Made by a program: the position numbers and the translations under genes
Notes under the pieces: model-generated
Database searches by the model: none
What the model saw: only the letters and a program-made list of their open reading frames with translations
What the model was told of the DNA's origin: nothing
In this document: piece after piece, positions 20,980 to 32,221 of the stretch
Numbering within the stretch: position 1 is the stretch's first letter
Layout of the letters: every line of letters starts with the position of its first letter
From: Gammaproteobacteria bacterium
GTDB lineage: Bacteria; Pseudomonadota; Gammaproteobacteria; Burkholderiales; Rhodocyclaceae
Assembly: GCA_018824085.1 (NCBI GenBank)
Contig: JAHJHI010000023.1
Span: 1-64,000 of the forward strand
Length of the DNA: 64,000 bases
Direction of reading: 5' to 3'

Positions 20980-21885
20980 TCAGTCCTCCAGTCCGGCGGG
21001 GCGACCGAACACGCGGCTGGCGAGCACGTCTTCCGCCTGCAGCGTGCACAGCGCGTCGCGCCCGGGTGCTTCGTCGAGCGCGAACAGCCGGGTCGCGTGG
21101 CGCAGCCGGATGCGGTCGAGCGCGTTGCGCACGGAACGCGCGTTGGCGAAATGCGGCTGGTCGCGCCGCAGCCCGACGTAGCGCGCGAAGGCGGTGCGCG
21201 CGCCGTCGTCGAAGCGGTAGTTCAGCTTGCCCAGCATCAGCTGCGCGATGCGCATCAGCTCTTCCTCGCTGTAGTCGGGGAAGTCGATGTGGTGCGCGAT
21301 GCGCGACGCCATGCCGGGGTTGCTGGAGAAAAAGGTGTCCATGCGGTCGCGATAGCCGGCGAGGATCACCACCAGATCGTCGCGGTTGTTCTCCATCACC
21401 TGCAGCAGGATTTCGATGGATTCCTGGCCGTAGTCGCGCTCGTTCTCCGGCCGGTAGAGGTAATAGGCCTCGTCGATGAAGAGCACGCCGCCCATCGCCC
21501 GCTTGATGACCTCCTTGGTCTTGGGCGCGGTGTGGCCGATGAACTGGCCCACCAGGTCGTCGCGCGTGACCGCCACCAGATGGCCCTTGCGCACATAGCC
21601 GAGCTGCCTGAGCACTTCGGCCATGCGCATGGCCACCGTCGTCTTGCCGGTGCCGGGATTGCCGGTGAAGCACATGTGCAGCGAGGGCGGTTGCGACTGC
21701 AGCCCCTGTTCGGTACGCAGCCGGTCGATCAGCAGCAGCGCGGCGATGTCGCGGATGCGGCCCTTGACCGGCGCCAGCCCGACCAGCTCGGCGTCGAGCT
21801 GGTCGAGCAGCGCCTGCACGCCGGAGGACTCGAACATCGAGCGCGGCGTGGCGGCGGGCGTGGTGGAGGCGGTGGCGCGGTCCAT
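20980..21885 (-). CDS. cbbX: CbbX, red-type RubisCO activase (AAA+)
   Basis: A 301-residue AAA+ ATPase. Walker A is GNPGTGKT at 75-82, Walker B is [15 protein letters not shown], and the second-region arginines are in [17 protein letters not shown] and [14 protein letters not shown]. CbbX releases inhibitory sugar phosphates from red-type RubisCO by pulling on the large-subunit C terminus. It is 13 bases after cbbS, the usual form IC order L-S-X. Confidence 0.97.
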   Translation of the reverse strand: MDRATASTTPAATPRSMFESSGVQALLDQLDAELVGLAPVKGRIRDIAALLLIDRLRTEQGLQSQPPSLHMCFTGNPGTGKTTVAMRMAEVLRQLGYVRKGHLVAVTRDDLVGQFIGHTAPKTKEVIKRAMGGVLFIDEAYYLYRPENERDYGQESIEILLQVMENNRDDLVVILAGYRDRMDTFFSSNPGMASRIAHHIDFPDYSEEELMRIAQLMLGKLNYRFDDGARTAFARYVGLRRDQPHFANARSVRNALDRIRLRHATRLFALDEAPGRDALCTLQAEDVLASRVFGRPAGLED

Positions 21886-21898
21886 GACGGTATCCGGC

Positions 21899-22318
21899 TC
21901 AGTAGCGCGCGCCTTCCGGGCGCGCCTGCACGGCGTAGCTTTCGATGCAGTAGCGCACCGTACGGCCGGCCTCTTCCGTGCGGACGAGGCGGAAGCCGGG
22001 CTCGGATGCCGGCCGGTTCACGATGAAGGACAGCACGACCGATTCGGTGCCGTGCGTGGCGTCGCTGGCGACCAGCCGGATGTAGTGCTGCGGGAAGGTG
22101 GCGCGGCAGTTGTTTACTTCCATGAGGATGGCGGCCGCGTCGCGCACGTCGAACATCGGCATGCCGAACATTTCCCAGAAGGTGTTGCGCGGGTGCGGGT
22201 CGTCCGTGTATTCGACGGCGAGCGCCCAGCCGCGGCCGAGGCAGTATTCGATCTGCGCGCTGATCTGCGCGTCGGTCAGTTCGGGCAGGAAGGAGAAGGT
22301 GCCTTGTGTGATGCGCAT
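21899..22318 (-). CDS. cbbS: RubisCO small subunit, form IC
   Basis: A 139-residue small subunit. It opens [16 protein letters not shown] and has the [33 protein letters not shown] region. The long C-terminal hairpin extension ending in [15 protein letters not shown] is a mark of red-type (form IC/ID) enzymes. It packs on the large-subunit core to form L8S8. The spacing to cbbL is 103 bases and holds no gene. Confidence 0.97.
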   Translation of the reverse strand: MRITQGTFSFLPELTDAQISAQIEYCLGRGWALAVEYTDDPHPRNTFWEMFGMPMFDVRDAAAILMEVNNCRATFPQHYIRLVASDATHGTESVVLSFIVNRPASEPGFRLVRTEEAGRTVRYCIESYAVQARPEGARY

Positions 22319-22421
22319 GGTGGTGCTCCTGTGGTGTCGGGTGGCAGCAATGCCGGATGCGGGCGGGCGCGGCGTGCCGTGGCGGGCACGCCGTCGCGCG
22401 GCGATGCGTGCAGCGGTTCGG

Positions 22422-24291
<1,870 letters not shown>

Positions 24292-25269
24292 ATGCTCAAG
24301 AACGCCACGCTTCGCCAGCTGTCAGCGCTGCACGCCGTCGCCCGTCTGGGCAGCGTGTCGCGCGCCGCCAGTGAAATCCACCTGACCCAGCCCGCCGTGT
24401 CCATCCAGCTCAAGCTGCTGGAAGAGTCGGCCGGCACGCCGCTGCTGGAGCGCGAGGGGCGCGGCATCCGGCTGACGTCGGCCGGCGAACTGATGGCCGA
24501 CTACGCCGCGCGCATCCTCGACCTGTGGCGCGAGGTGGGCGACGAGATGGCGGTGCATCGCGGCGCCGTGTCGCGCCGCCTGCGCATCGGCGTGGTCACC
24601 ACGGCGGAATATCTGGTGCCGCGCATGCTGGTGGTGTTCGCGCGCGACTGCCCGAACGTGGAGGTGAAGCTCAAGGTGGGCAACCGCGACGAGGTGGTGC
24701 GCCTGCTGGCCAACCACGAAGTCGATCTGGTCATCATGGGGCGCCCGCCCAAGGAGCTGAAAACCCGCGCCCGGCCTTTCGCCAAGCACACGATGGCCTT
24801 CATCGCGTCGCCGTCGCATCCGCTGATGTCGCACCGTAGGCTGGCGCTGCGCGACCTCGCCGGCGAGGACCTGCTGGTGCGCGAGCGCGGGTCGGGCACG
24901 CGCACCACGCTGGAGCAGCTGTTCAAGGAGGCGGATCTCGGCTTGCGCATCGGCTCCGAGCTGTCGAGCAACGAAGCGATCAAGCAGATGTGCGCCGCCG
25001 GCTTCGGCCTGGCGTTCATGTCACAGCACATCTGCCGGCATGAACTGGAATCGGGCGAGCTGGCGCTGCTGCCGGTCGTCGGCAATCCGATCGAACGCGA
25101 GTGGTTCGTCATCCATCTCGCCACGCGCCGGCTTACCGGCGTCGGCACCGCGTTCGAGCAGTTCCTGGTCGACCACGGCCAGCAACACATCCAGGACCAG
25201 TTGCTGCGCACGCCGGAAACGGCCCTGTCGATGAAGGTGCGCGCGGCGGGGAAAGGGGCGGCGACGTAG
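24292..25269 (+). CDS. cbbR: CbbR, LysR-type activator of the cbb operon
   Basis: A 325-residue LysR-family regulator. The winged helix-turn-helix is at residues 4-62 (LRQLSALHAVARLGSVSRAA, TQPAVSIQLKLLEESAG), followed by two effector-binding subdomains with VTTAEYLVPRMLVVFARD and GSGTRTTLEQLF, which are typical of CbbR. Known CbbR proteins sense Calvin-cycle metabolites or NADPH and activate cbbL. GAGGGAG precedes the ATG by 7 bases. It is divergent from cbbL, the classic arrangement. Confidence 0.93.
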   Translation: MLKNATLRQLSALHAVARLGSVSRAASEIHLTQPAVSIQLKLLEESAGTPLLEREGRGIRLTSAGELMADYAARILDLWREVGDEMAVHRGAVSRRLRIGVVTTAEYLVPRMLVVFARDCPNVEVKLKVGNRDEVVRLLANHEVDLVIMGRPPKELKTRARPFAKHTMAFIASPSHPLMSHRRLALRDLAGEDLLVRERGSGTRTTLEQLFKEADLGLRIGSELSSNEAIKQMCAAGFGLAFMSQHICRHELESGELALLPVVGNPIEREWFVIHLATRRLTGVGTAFEQFLVDHGQQHIQDQLLRTPETALSMKVRAAGKGAAT

Positions 25270-25311
25270 CGATGCCTCTTTCCCCGGCCGCGGCGCAAGG
25301 GGCCGACTGCC

Positions 25312-26439
25312 TCAGTCGACCTTGTCCAGCGCCGCGGCGAAGTTCTGCACGGTGCGCTCGACGTCCTGCAGCTTGTCCAGACCGAACAGGCCGACGCGGA
25401 AGGTGCGGAAGTCGGCCGGTTCGTCGCACTGCAGCGGCACGCCGGCGGCAATCTGCAGGCCCTGCGCGGCAAACTTCTTGCCGTTCTGGATGTCCGGGTC
25501 GCTCGTGTAGCTGACGACCACGCACGGCGCCTGGAAGCCCGCGGCGGCGACGCTGTCGAAGCCCTTCGCTTCCAGCAGCGCGCGGATGCGGCGGCCCAGT
25601 TCGATCTGGTTGGCCTTCACCTTGTCGAAGCCGTAGCGCTCGGTCTCCAGCATGATGTCGCGCAGCCGGGTCAGCGCGTCGGTCGGCAGCGTGGCGTGAT
25701 ACGCGTGGCCGCCGGTCTCGTAGGCTTCCATGATCTGCAGCCACTTCTTCAGGTCTGCCGCGTAGCTGGTGCTGGTGGTGGCGTCGATGCGCGCGCGCGC
25801 GCGTTCGCCCAGCATGACCAGACCGGCGCACGGCGAGCTGCTCCAGCCCTTTTGCGGCGCGGTCACGACGATGTCGATGCCGAGCGCGGCCATGTCCACC
25901 CACAGCGTGCCGGCGGCGATGGCGTCGAGCACGAACAGGCCGTCGACTTCGCGTACCGCGGCGGCGACTTCACGCAGGTAGTCGTCGGGCAGCAGCATGC
26001 CGGCCGAGGTTTCGACCTGCGGCGCGAACACGACCGCCGGTTTGTGTTCAAGGATGGCGGCGACGACCTCCTTGACCGGTGCCGGTGCGAACGCCTTCTG
26101 CGAGCCGGGCTCTGGCTGGCGTGCCTTGAGCACGAGCTGTTCCGACGGAATGCGCCCCATGTCGAAAATCTGCGTCCAGCGGAAGCTGAACCAGCCGTTG
26201 CGGATGACCATCACCTTCCGGTCGGTGGCGAACTGGCGCGCGACGGCTTCCATGCCGAAGGTGCCGCTGCCCGGCACGACGACGGCGGACTTCGCGTTGT
26301 AGACCTGCTTCAGTACGCGCGACACGTCCTTCATCACGCCCTGGAAGGACTGCGACATGTGGTTGAGCGCGCGGTCGGTATAGACGACCGAGTATTCGAG
26401 CAGGCCGTCGGGATCGACGCTGGGCAACAGGCTGGGCAT
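25312..26439 (-). CDS. Class V aminotransferase (serine/alanine-glyoxylate type)
   Basis: A 375-residue PLP enzyme. The Schiff-base lysine is in VVTAPQKGWSSSPCAG and the cofactor region includes VPGSGTFGMEAVAR and FVLDAIAAGTLWVDM. It is closest in pattern to alanine-glyoxylate or serine-glyoxylate aminotransferases. Next to a cbb operon that contains phosphoglycolate phosphatase, a role in recycling glyoxylate from RubisCO oxygenation is attractive, but this is inference. GGAG is 7 bases before the ATG. It converges on cbbR. Confidence 0.8.
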   Translation of the reverse strand: MPSLLPSVDPDGLLEYSVVYTDRALNHMSQSFQGVMKDVSRVLKQVYNAKSAVVVPGSGTFGMEAVARQFATDRKVMVIRNGWFSFRWTQIFDMGRIPSEQLVLKARQPEPGSQKAFAPAPVKEVVAAILEHKPAVVFAPQVETSAGMLLPDDYLREVAAAVREVDGLFVLDAIAAGTLWVDMAALGIDIVVTAPQKGWSSSPCAGLVMLGERARARIDATTSTSYAADLKKWLQIMEAYETGGHAYHATLPTDALTRLRDIMLETERYGFDKVKANQIELGRRIRALLEAKGFDSVAAAGFQAPCVVVSYTSDPDIQNGKKFAAQGLQIAAGVPLQCDEPADFRTFRVGLFGLDKLQDVERTVQNFAAALDKVD

Positions 26440-26479
26440 TGGGGCTCTCCGGTTCGGTGGGGTAGGTGACAGGATTGCA

Positions 26480-26498
26480 CCGCCGCTTGTGGCGGCGG
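26480..26498 (-). other. GC-rich hairpin without T-run
   Basis: CCGCCGC-TTGTG-GCGGCGG forms a perfect 7-bp stem. It lies between the GNAT gene and the aminotransferase gene on their shared strand. There is no following T-run, so it is at best a weak terminator for the GNAT transcript or a leader structure of the aminotransferase mRNA. Confidence 0.3.
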
Positions 26499-26642
26499 CT
26501 GGACAGTACCTGCGGGGTATGTCGACGGGTCGCGGATCCTGTGCGATGCAGCACCCGCCGACTCGAAGGCTGCGAATTCTAATCCAGCCGGGCGTTTTTC
26601 AGAATGGCGGTTTTCCGCAATGCGCCGTTCGCCGGATGGCTT

Positions 26643-27119
26643 TCATGCCGCGCCGGGCGCCAGAATCTTGCGCATGCGGGCATTGGCGAGATCGACGCCG
26701 TTGCGCCGCGCGATCCGGCGCGCCACCACCGTGAAACCGTAGCGCGTGAAGAAGGCCTCGGCGGCGAGGCTCACGTCGGCCCGCAGTGCGGCATTGCCGC
26801 GCTGCCGGGCGGTGCGCTCGATGTGCGCCAGCAGCGCCGCGCCGACGCCCCGGCGCGCGGCGTCGGCGTGCACGAAGAACATGTCGATGCCGCCGTCGGG
26901 CTGCAGGTCGGCAAAGGCCGCGATGCGCCCGTCCAGCTCGACGACGAAGGGTGCGTTGCGCGCGAGCCGCCCGGCCCATGCGGCGCGCTCGTGCGCGGCC
27001 GACGCCCAGGCGGCGCACTGTTCCCGCGTGTAGTACGCGCCGGCCAGCCGGTGCACGGCGGATTCGAATACCGCGCGCAGTGCGGTGGCGTCGTCCGGCT
27101 GCCAGTCACGTATCCGCAT
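26643..27119 (-). CDS. GNAT-family N-acetyltransferase
   Basis: A 158-residue GNAT protein. Motif A, which binds acetyl-CoA, is visible as MFFVHADAARRGVGAALLAHIERTA (core RRGVGAALL), and the C-terminal part has AAEAFFTRYGFTVVARR. Substrates in this family range from antibiotics to protein N termini, and nothing here narrows it. The gene is 203 bases upstream of the aminotransferase and divergent from the hydrogenase operon; no functional link is evident. Confidence 0.85.
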   Translation of the reverse strand: MRIRDWQPDDATALRAVFESAVHRLAGAYYTREQCAAWASAAHERAAWAGRLARNAPFVVELDGRIAAFADLQPDGGIDMFFVHADAARRGVGAALLAHIERTARQRGNAALRADVSLAAEAFFTRYGFTVVARRIARRNGVDLANARMRKILAPGAA

Positions 27120-27253
27120 CGTCGTGCGCGCCCGGGTGGAAGGTCATCTTCCTGCGGTGACCGGAAAGCGCAAGCGCGCTTGCCAGCCGCACTGCGGGGT
27201 GAAGGGACGTCATGTCTGCCGCCTGCATGTCTTTCCCTCATCAAAACAAAGCA

Positions 27254-27267
27254 TTGACATGCGTCAA
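27254..27267 (+). promoter_or_regulatory. Dyad TTGAC-N4-GTCAA upstream of hupS, candidate HupR/HoxA site
   Basis: TTGACATGCGTCAA has perfect 5-base arms. It sits about 30 bases upstream of the -24 element, near -60 relative to the predicted start. HupR-type activators are known to bind TTG/CAA dyads, although the published spacing I recall (TTG-N5-CAA) differs from the N8 here. The assignment is therefore a candidate only. Confidence 0.45.
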
Positions 27268-27296
27268 CTTTCCTGCTGCAGCGCGCCATCCGCAAC

Positions 27297-27312
27297 TGGC
27301 CCGCAACTTGTT
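27297..27312 (+). promoter_or_regulatory. Sigma-54-like promoter of the hup operon
   Basis: TGGCCCGCAACTTGTT resembles TGGCACG-N4-TTGCW. The GG doublet is correct and the -12 position reads GT instead of GC at the right 10-base spacing. It would start transcription near 27324, giving a 75-base leader before hupS. HupR in this window keeps the sigma-54-contacting GAFTGA loop, which supports an RpoN promoter. The GT deviation lowers confidence. Confidence 0.5.
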
Positions 27313-27398
27313 AGTGAATGTCACCACCCGTGCGAAGCACTGCAACGGTCTTCGACCGACGCGTGGCACGACAACAAGAAACACAGGAGAGAGACAGG

Positions 27399-28493
27399 AT
27401 GGAAACCTTCTATGAGGTGATGCGCCGTCAGGGCATCTCGCGCCGCAGCTTCCTGAAGTACTGTTCGCTGACCGCCACGTCGCTCGGGCTCGGGCCGGCC
27501 TTCGTGCCGCAGATCGCGCACGCGATGGAAACCAAGCCGCGCACGCCGGTGCTGTGGCTGCACGGGCTGGAATGCACCTGCTGTTCGGAGTCCTTCATCC
27601 GCTCGGCCCACCCGCTCGCCAAGGACGTCGTGCTGTCGATGATTTCGCTCGACTACGACGACACGCTGATGGCCGCGGCCGGCCACCAGGCGGAGGCGAT
27701 TCTCGAAGAGATCATGACGAAGTACAAGGGCAACTACATCCTGGCGGTCGAGGGCAACCCGCCGCTGAATCAGGATGGCATGAGCTGCATCATCGGCGGC
27801 AAGCCCTTCATCGACCAGTTGAAGCATGTCGCCAAGGACGCCAAGGCCATCATCTCGTGGGGTTCCTGTGCCAGCTGGGGCTGCGTGCAGGCGGCCAAGC
27901 CGAACCCGACGCAGGCGACGCCGGTGCACAAGGTCATCTTCGACAAGCCCATCATCAAGGTGCCGGGCTGTCCGCCGATCGCCGAGGTGATGACCGGCGT
28001 CATCACCTACATGCTCACGTTCGACCGCATCCCGGAGCTGGACCGCCAGGGCCGCCCGAAGATGTTCTACAGCCAGCGCATCCACGACAAGTGCTACCGC
28101 CGCCCGCACTTCGACGCCGGCCAGTTCGTCGAGGCCTGGGACGACGAATCCGCGCGCAAGGGCTACTGCCTCTACAAGGTCGGCTGCAAGGGGCCGACCA
28201 CCTACAACGCCTGTTCGACCACCCGCTGGAACGAGGGAACGAGCTTTCCGATCCAGTCCGGCCACGGCTGCATCGGCTGCTCGGAAGACGGCTTCTGGGA
28301 CAAGGGTTCCTTCTACGACCGCCTGACCGACATCCACCAGTTCGGCATCGAGGCGAACGCCGACCAGATCGGCGGCACGGCGGCCGGCGTCGTCGGTGCG
28401 GCCGCGGTTGCCCACGCGGCGGTGTCGGCGATCAAGCGCGCCACGCAGAAGAACGAAACCCCCGAATCCCGGACCACCACGGCCGACCACTGA
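27399..28493 (+). CDS. hupS: Membrane-bound [NiFe]-hydrogenase small subunit, O2-tolerant type
   Basis: A 364-residue precursor equivalent to HoxK. A Tat signal (SRRSFLK, residues 14-20) ends at about Ala42 (QIAHA). The proximal cluster site has six cysteines: Cys59, Cys61, Cys62 (ECTCCSES), Cys157, Cys162 (SCASWGC) and Cys191. Subtracting the 42-residue signal gives 17, 19, 20, 115, 120 and 149, exactly the [4Fe-3S] set of O2-tolerant group 1d enzymes. Medial and distal cluster ligands are present ([34 protein letters not shown]). A C-terminal hydrophobic stretch ([15 protein letters not shown]) anchors it to the membrane. ATG 27399 has AGGAGAG upstream. Confidence 0.97.
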   Translation: METFYEVMRRQGISRRSFLKYCSLTATSLGLGPAFVPQIAHAMETKPRTPVLWLHGLECTCCSESFIRSAHPLAKDVVLSMISLDYDDTLMAAAGHQAEAILEEIMTKYKGNYILAVEGNPPLNQDGMSCIIGGKPFIDQLKHVAKDAKAIISWGSCASWGCVQAAKPNPTQATPVHKVIFDKPIIKVPGCPPIAEVMTGVITYMLTFDRIPELDRQGRPKMFYSQRIHDKCYRRPHFDAGQFVEAWDDESARKGYCLYKVGCKGPTTYNACSTTRWNEGTSFPIQSGHGCIGCSEDGFWDKGSFYDRLTDIHQFGIEANADQIGGTAAGVVGAAAVAHAAVSAIKRATQKNETPESRTTTADH

Positions 28494-28567
28494 TCCGCGC
28501 CGCGTGCGCCGGCGCATGAGCGCCGGTGCCGGCACGGACGGACCCGATTCCAGCAAAGGATACAAAG

Positions 28568-30424
28568 ATGGGTGCTTACGAAACTCAGGGCTACAACATG
28601 GACAACACCGGCCGGCGCATCGTCGTCGATCCGGTGACCCGTATCGAAGGCCACATGCGCTGCGAAGTGAACGTCGACAGCGACAACGTGATCCGCAACG
28701 CGGTGTCGACCGGCACCATGTGGCGCGGGCTCGAAGTCATTCTGAAGGGGCGCGACCCGCGTGACGCGTGGGCCTTCGTCGAACGCATCTGCGGCGTGTG
28801 CACCGGCTGTCACGCGCTGACCTCGGTGCGCGCGGTGGAAGACGCGCTCGGCATCACGATCCCGAAGAATGCGTACCTGATACGCGAAATCATGGCGAAG
28901 ACGCTGCAGGAGCACGACCACGCCGTGCACTTCTATCACCTGCACGCGCTCGACTGGGTGGACGTCGTGTCGGCGCTGAAGGCGGACCCGAAGAAGACGT
29001 CGGAGCTGCAGCAGACGGTGTCGCCCAGCCACCCGATGTCCTCGCCCGGCTACTTCCGCGACATCCAGAACAGGCTGAAGAAATTCGTCGAAAGCGGCCA
29101 GCTCGGCCCGTTCATGAATGGCTACTGGGGCAACAAGGCCTATGTGCTGCCGCCTGAAGCCAACCTGATGGCCGTCACGCACTACCTGGAAGCTCTCGAC
29201 CTGCAGAAGGAATGGGTCAAGGTGCACACCATCTTCGGCGGCAAGAACCCGCACCCGAACTACCTCGTGGGCGGCGTGCCGTGCGCGATCAACATCGACG
29301 GCAACGGTGCCGCCGGCGCGCCGATCAACATGGAGCGCCTGAACTTCGTCGAAGCGCGCATCCGCGAAATGATCGAGTTCAACAACAACGTCTATATCCC
29401 GGACGTGCTGGCCATCGGCACCATCTACAAGCAGGCCGGCTGGCTCTATGGCGGCGGCCTGTCGGCGACCAACGTGTTCGACTACGGCACCTATGAAAAG
29501 GTGATGGGCGACCACAGCACGCAGCAGCTGCCCGGCGGCGCCATCCTGAACGGCAACTGGGACGAAATCCTGCCGGTCGACCCGCGCGATCCGGAGCAGG
29601 TGCAGGAATTCGTCAATCACAGCTGGTACAAGTACGCCGACGAAAGCAAGGGCCTGCACCCGTGGGACGGCGTCACCGAGCCGAACTACGTGCTCGGCCC
29701 CAACACGAAGGGCACCCGCACCAACATCGAGGCGCTGGACGAGGACGCGAAGTACTCGTGGATCAAGTCGCCGCGCTGGCGCGGCCACGCGATGGAAGTC
29801 GGCCCGCTGTCGCGCTACATCCTCGGCTATGCGCACGCGCTCAAGGGCAACAAGTACTGCCAGCGCGTGAAGGAACAGGTCGAAAGCTCCGCCCGCATCA
29901 TCAACAGCGACTTCCCGAAGGCGCTCGGCATGCCGGAAACCAGCTACAGCGCCAAGCAGCTGCTGCCGACCACCATCGGCCGCACGCTGGCGCGCGCACT
30001 GGAAGCGCAGTACTGCGCGGAAATGATGCTGGACGACTACAAGGAACTGATCGCCAACATCAAGGCCGGCGACACCGCCACCGCCAACGTCGAGAAGTGG
30101 GACCCGGCCACCTGGCCGAAGGAAGCCAAGGGCGTCGGCACCGTCGCCGCGCCGCGCGGCGCGCTCGGTCACTGGATCCGCATCAAGGACGGGCGCATCG
30201 AGAACTACCAGTGCGTCGTGCCGACCACGTGGAACGGCAGCCCGCGTGACACCAAGGGCCAGATCGGCGCGTTCGAGGCCAGCCTGATGAACACGCCGAT
30301 GGCCAATCCGGAAGAGCCGGTGGAAATCCTGCGCACGCTGCATTCCTTCGACCCCTGCCTCGCCTGCTCCACGCACGTGATGAGCGAGGACGGCCAGGAA
30401 CTCACGACGGTGAAGGTGCGCTGA
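28568..30424 (+). CDS. hupL: Membrane-bound [NiFe]-hydrogenase large subunit
   Basis: A 618-residue large subunit equivalent to HoxG. Nickel-iron ligands are Cys75 and Cys78 ([10 protein letters not shown]) and Cys597 and Cys600 (DPCLACSTH). A 15-residue C-terminal peptide follows His603 and should be cut off by the HupD protease once the metal site is built. Other family segments are [26 protein letters not shown] and [10 protein letters not shown]. It is exported folded with HupS through the Tat signal of the small subunit. ATG 28568 was preferred to an upstream in-frame ATG at 28526 because it gives the normal N terminus. Confidence 0.97.
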   Translation: MGAYETQGYNMDNTGRRIVVDPVTRIEGHMRCEVNVDSDNVIRNAVSTGTMWRGLEVILKGRDPRDAWAFVERICGVCTGCHALTSVRAVEDALGITIPKNAYLIREIMAKTLQEHDHAVHFYHLHALDWVDVVSALKADPKKTSELQQTVSPSHPMSSPGYFRDIQNRLKKFVESGQLGPFMNGYWGNKAYVLPPEANLMAVTHYLEALDLQKEWVKVHTIFGGKNPHPNYLVGGVPCAINIDGNGAAGAPINMERLNFVEARIREMIEFNNNVYIPDVLAIGTIYKQAGWLYGGGLSATNVFDYGTYEKVMGDHSTQQLPGGAILNGNWDEILPVDPRDPEQVQEFVNHSWYKYADESKGLHPWDGVTEPNYVLGPNTKGTRTNIEALDEDAKYSWIKSPRWRGHAMEVGPLSRYILGYAHALKGNKYCQRVKEQVESSARIINSDFPKALGMPETSYSAKQLLPTTIGRTLARALEAQYCAEMMLDDYKELIANIKAGDTATANVEKWDPATWPKEAKGVGTVAAPRGALGHWIRIKDGRIENYQCVVPTTWNGSPRDTKGQIGAFEASLMNTPMANPEEPVEILRTLHSFDPCLACSTHVMSEDGQELTTVKVR

Positions 30425-30465
30425 GCGCGCACCGCACGACAACCAGAACAGAAGGAGGAATGAAC

Positions 30466-31056
30466 GTGAACAAGAGCCTTATCCGCCGCGCCGGTGCCGC
30501 GGCCGTACTGATGGTGGCGGCCGGCGTGGCCCAGGCGCACGAAGGACACGGTGCGCACGGTTTCGCCGCCGGTCTGGCGCACCCGTTCGCGGGGGCCGAC
30601 CACCTGCTGGCCATGCTGGCCGTGGGCGTGTGGTCGGCGGCGGCGCTGCCGGCGTCGCGCCGCCTCGACGCTCCGGCGCTGTTCCTGCTGGCGCTGCTGG
30701 GTGGTGCGCTGGCCGGCGTGCAGACCGGCGCGGGCGTGCTGGTGGAGGCCGGCGTCGCGCTGAGCGTGGCGCTGTTCGGCGTCGCGCTGCTGGCGCGCAG
30801 CCGGCTGCCGCTCGCGGCCGGTTTCACGCTGGTCGCGCTGGCCGGCGTGCTGCACGGCGCGGCGCACGGTGCCGGCTGGGTGGCGGGCAGTTCGTTCGCC
30901 GGCTATGCCGCCGGCTTCATGCTCGGCTCCGCCGCGCTGCATGCGGCCGGCCTGCTTGCCGGTTCGTGGCTGGCGCGCGTGCCGGCCTGGGTGTGGCGCG
31001 CCAATGCCGCGCTGATCGGTGGTGCCGGCATGTTCATGCTGGCAGCGCGGCTCTGA
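30466..31056 (+). CDS. hupE: HupE/UreJ-family protein, probable nickel transporter
   Basis: An integral membrane protein of about 196 residues with a cleavable N-terminal signal (about 1-24, ending GVAQA) directly followed by HEGHGAHGF, then about six membrane helices. The signature HPFAGADHLLAMLAVGVWSA is diagnostic of HupE/UreJ, with His and Asp residues thought to carry Ni2+. GAAHGAG is a second conserved site. GTG 30466 is 7 bases from GAAGGAGG; ATG 30460 in the same frame is too close to that site but cannot be excluded. It supplies nickel for the hydrogenases made from this operon. Confidence 0.9.
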   Translation: MNKSLIRRAGAAAVLMVAAGVAQAHEGHGAHGFAAGLAHPFAGADHLLAMLAVGVWSAAALPASRRLDAPALFLLALLGGALAGVQTGAGVLVEAGVALSVALFGVALLARSRLPLAAGFTLVALAGVLHGAAHGAGWVAGSSFAGYAAGFMLGSAALHAAGLLAGSWLARVPAWVWRANAALIGGAGMFMLAARL

Positions 31057-31089
31057 AGGTCCTGCAGCATTCACTCCGGGAGATGACAG

Positions 31090-31821
31090 ATGTCCGCCAC
31101 ACCGTCAGCAAAGATGTCGCACGCCACCGGCATTGACGAGGGGGCCGTCGCGCACGGCCGGTCGATCAAGTCGGTATATGTCTACGAAGCCCCGGTGCGC
31201 GTCTGGCACTGGATCAACGCCCTCGCCATCACGGTGCTCGCGCTCACCGGCTACTTCATCGGCTCGCCGTTGCCGACGCAGCCGGGCGAGGCGAGCGCGA
31301 ACTACCTCATGGGCTATATCCGGTTCGCCCACTTCGCCGCCGGCTATGTGCTGGCGGTCGGGCTGCTCGGGCGCACCTACTGGGCCATCGTCGGCAATCA
31401 CCACGCACGGGAACTGTACTGGGTGCCGCTGTTCACGAAGGCCTACTGGGCCGAGGTGTTCGGCATGCTGAAGTGGTACGCCTTCGTCAGCCCGCGTCCG
31501 GGCCGCTACGTCGGACACAACCCGCTGGCGCGCTTCGCGATGTTCTTCGGCTACCTGTTGCTCACCGTATTCATGATCTGCACCGGCTTCGCGCTGTACG
31601 GCGAAGGCGCGCAGATGGGGTCGTGGCAGGAGCGCATGTTCGGCTGGGTGATCCCGCTGTTCGGCCAATCGCAGGACGTGCATACCTGGCATCACCTCGG
31701 CATGTGGGCTCTGATCGTGTTCATCATCCTGCACGTCTATGCGGCGATCCGCGAAGACATCATGGGCCGCTCGAGCGTCGTCAGCACGATGATCTCCGGC
31801 CACCGTACGTTCAAGGACTGA
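31090..31821 (+). CDS. hupC: Hydrogenase cytochrome b subunit
   Basis: A 243-residue di-haem cytochrome b (HupC/HyaC/HoxZ). VYEAPVRVWHWINALAITVLAL at the N terminus, FAHFAAGYVLAVGLLGRTYW and HTWHHLGMWALIVFIILHVY are the conserved haem-bearing helices; four membrane helices are expected. It anchors HupSL to the membrane and passes electrons from H2 to quinone. It follows hupE by 33 bases; in many operons hupC directly follows hupL, so hupE has an unusual position here. Confidence 0.95.
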   Translation: MSATPSAKMSHATGIDEGAVAHGRSIKSVYVYEAPVRVWHWINALAITVLALTGYFIGSPLPTQPGEASANYLMGYIRFAHFAAGYVLAVGLLGRTYWAIVGNHHARELYWVPLFTKAYWAEVFGMLKWYAFVSPRPGRYVGHNPLARFAMFFGYLLLTVFMICTGFALYGEGAQMGSWQERMFGWVIPLFGQSQDVHTWHHLGMWALIVFIILHVYAAIREDIMGRSSVVSTMISGHRTFKD

Positions 31822-31846
31822 AGACTTCTCCTCAGGAAGGCCCGTT

Positions 31847-32200
31847 GTGCAACCTTTGCGTCCCGGTCCGTCACGGTTTCACCACGCACCCGCGGGAATC
31901 CCCGCGCGTGCGCCGTGGCATCCGGGACGTTTTCTTCAGCACAACTACCTGTCGCCACTGGGCATGTCGCAAAGCGACGCCGCCCGTTCGCTGGGCATGT
32001 CGCGCCGTCGCCTGCACGAGATCGTGCACGGCCAGCGCGCGATGACGCCCGACACCGCCATCCGCTGCGCGCTGCTGTTCGGCACCGACGCGGCCTTCCT
32101 TCTGGCCATGCAGTCGGCCTGGGACAGCTTCCACGCGTGGAAGAACCTGCGCGCCACACCGGCCGCACCCGTCGTCCGCACGGCGCTCGGCGCCCACTGA
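31847..32200 (+). CDS. HigA/XRE-like helix-turn-helix protein, no toxin partner
   Basis: A 117-residue protein. Residues 24-95 match the HigA-type addiction-module antidote fold: HPGRFLQHNYLSPLGMSQSDAARSLGMSRRRLHEIVHGQR, followed by MTPDTAIRCALLFGTDAAFLLAMQSAWD. The GTG start is 6 bases after CAGGAAGG. No HigB-like toxin is encoded on either side: hupC precedes it by 25 bases and hupD follows after about 20. It is therefore a candidate DNA-binding regulator of the operon or a captured antitoxin. Function unknown. Confidence 0.8.
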   Translation: MQPLRPGPSRFHHAPAGIPARAPWHPGRFLQHNYLSPLGMSQSDAARSLGMSRRRLHEIVHGQRAMTPDTAIRCALLFGTDAAFLLAMQSAWDSFHAWKNLRATPAAPVVRTALGAH

Positions 32201-32221
32201 TTTTTCGAGGTGATGCAAGCG

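Noticed and set aside
27364-27370. TGGCACG close to the hupS start as an alternative sigma-54 promoter
   Set aside because: No TTGC follows at the right spacing, and it lies only 29 bases before the ATG.
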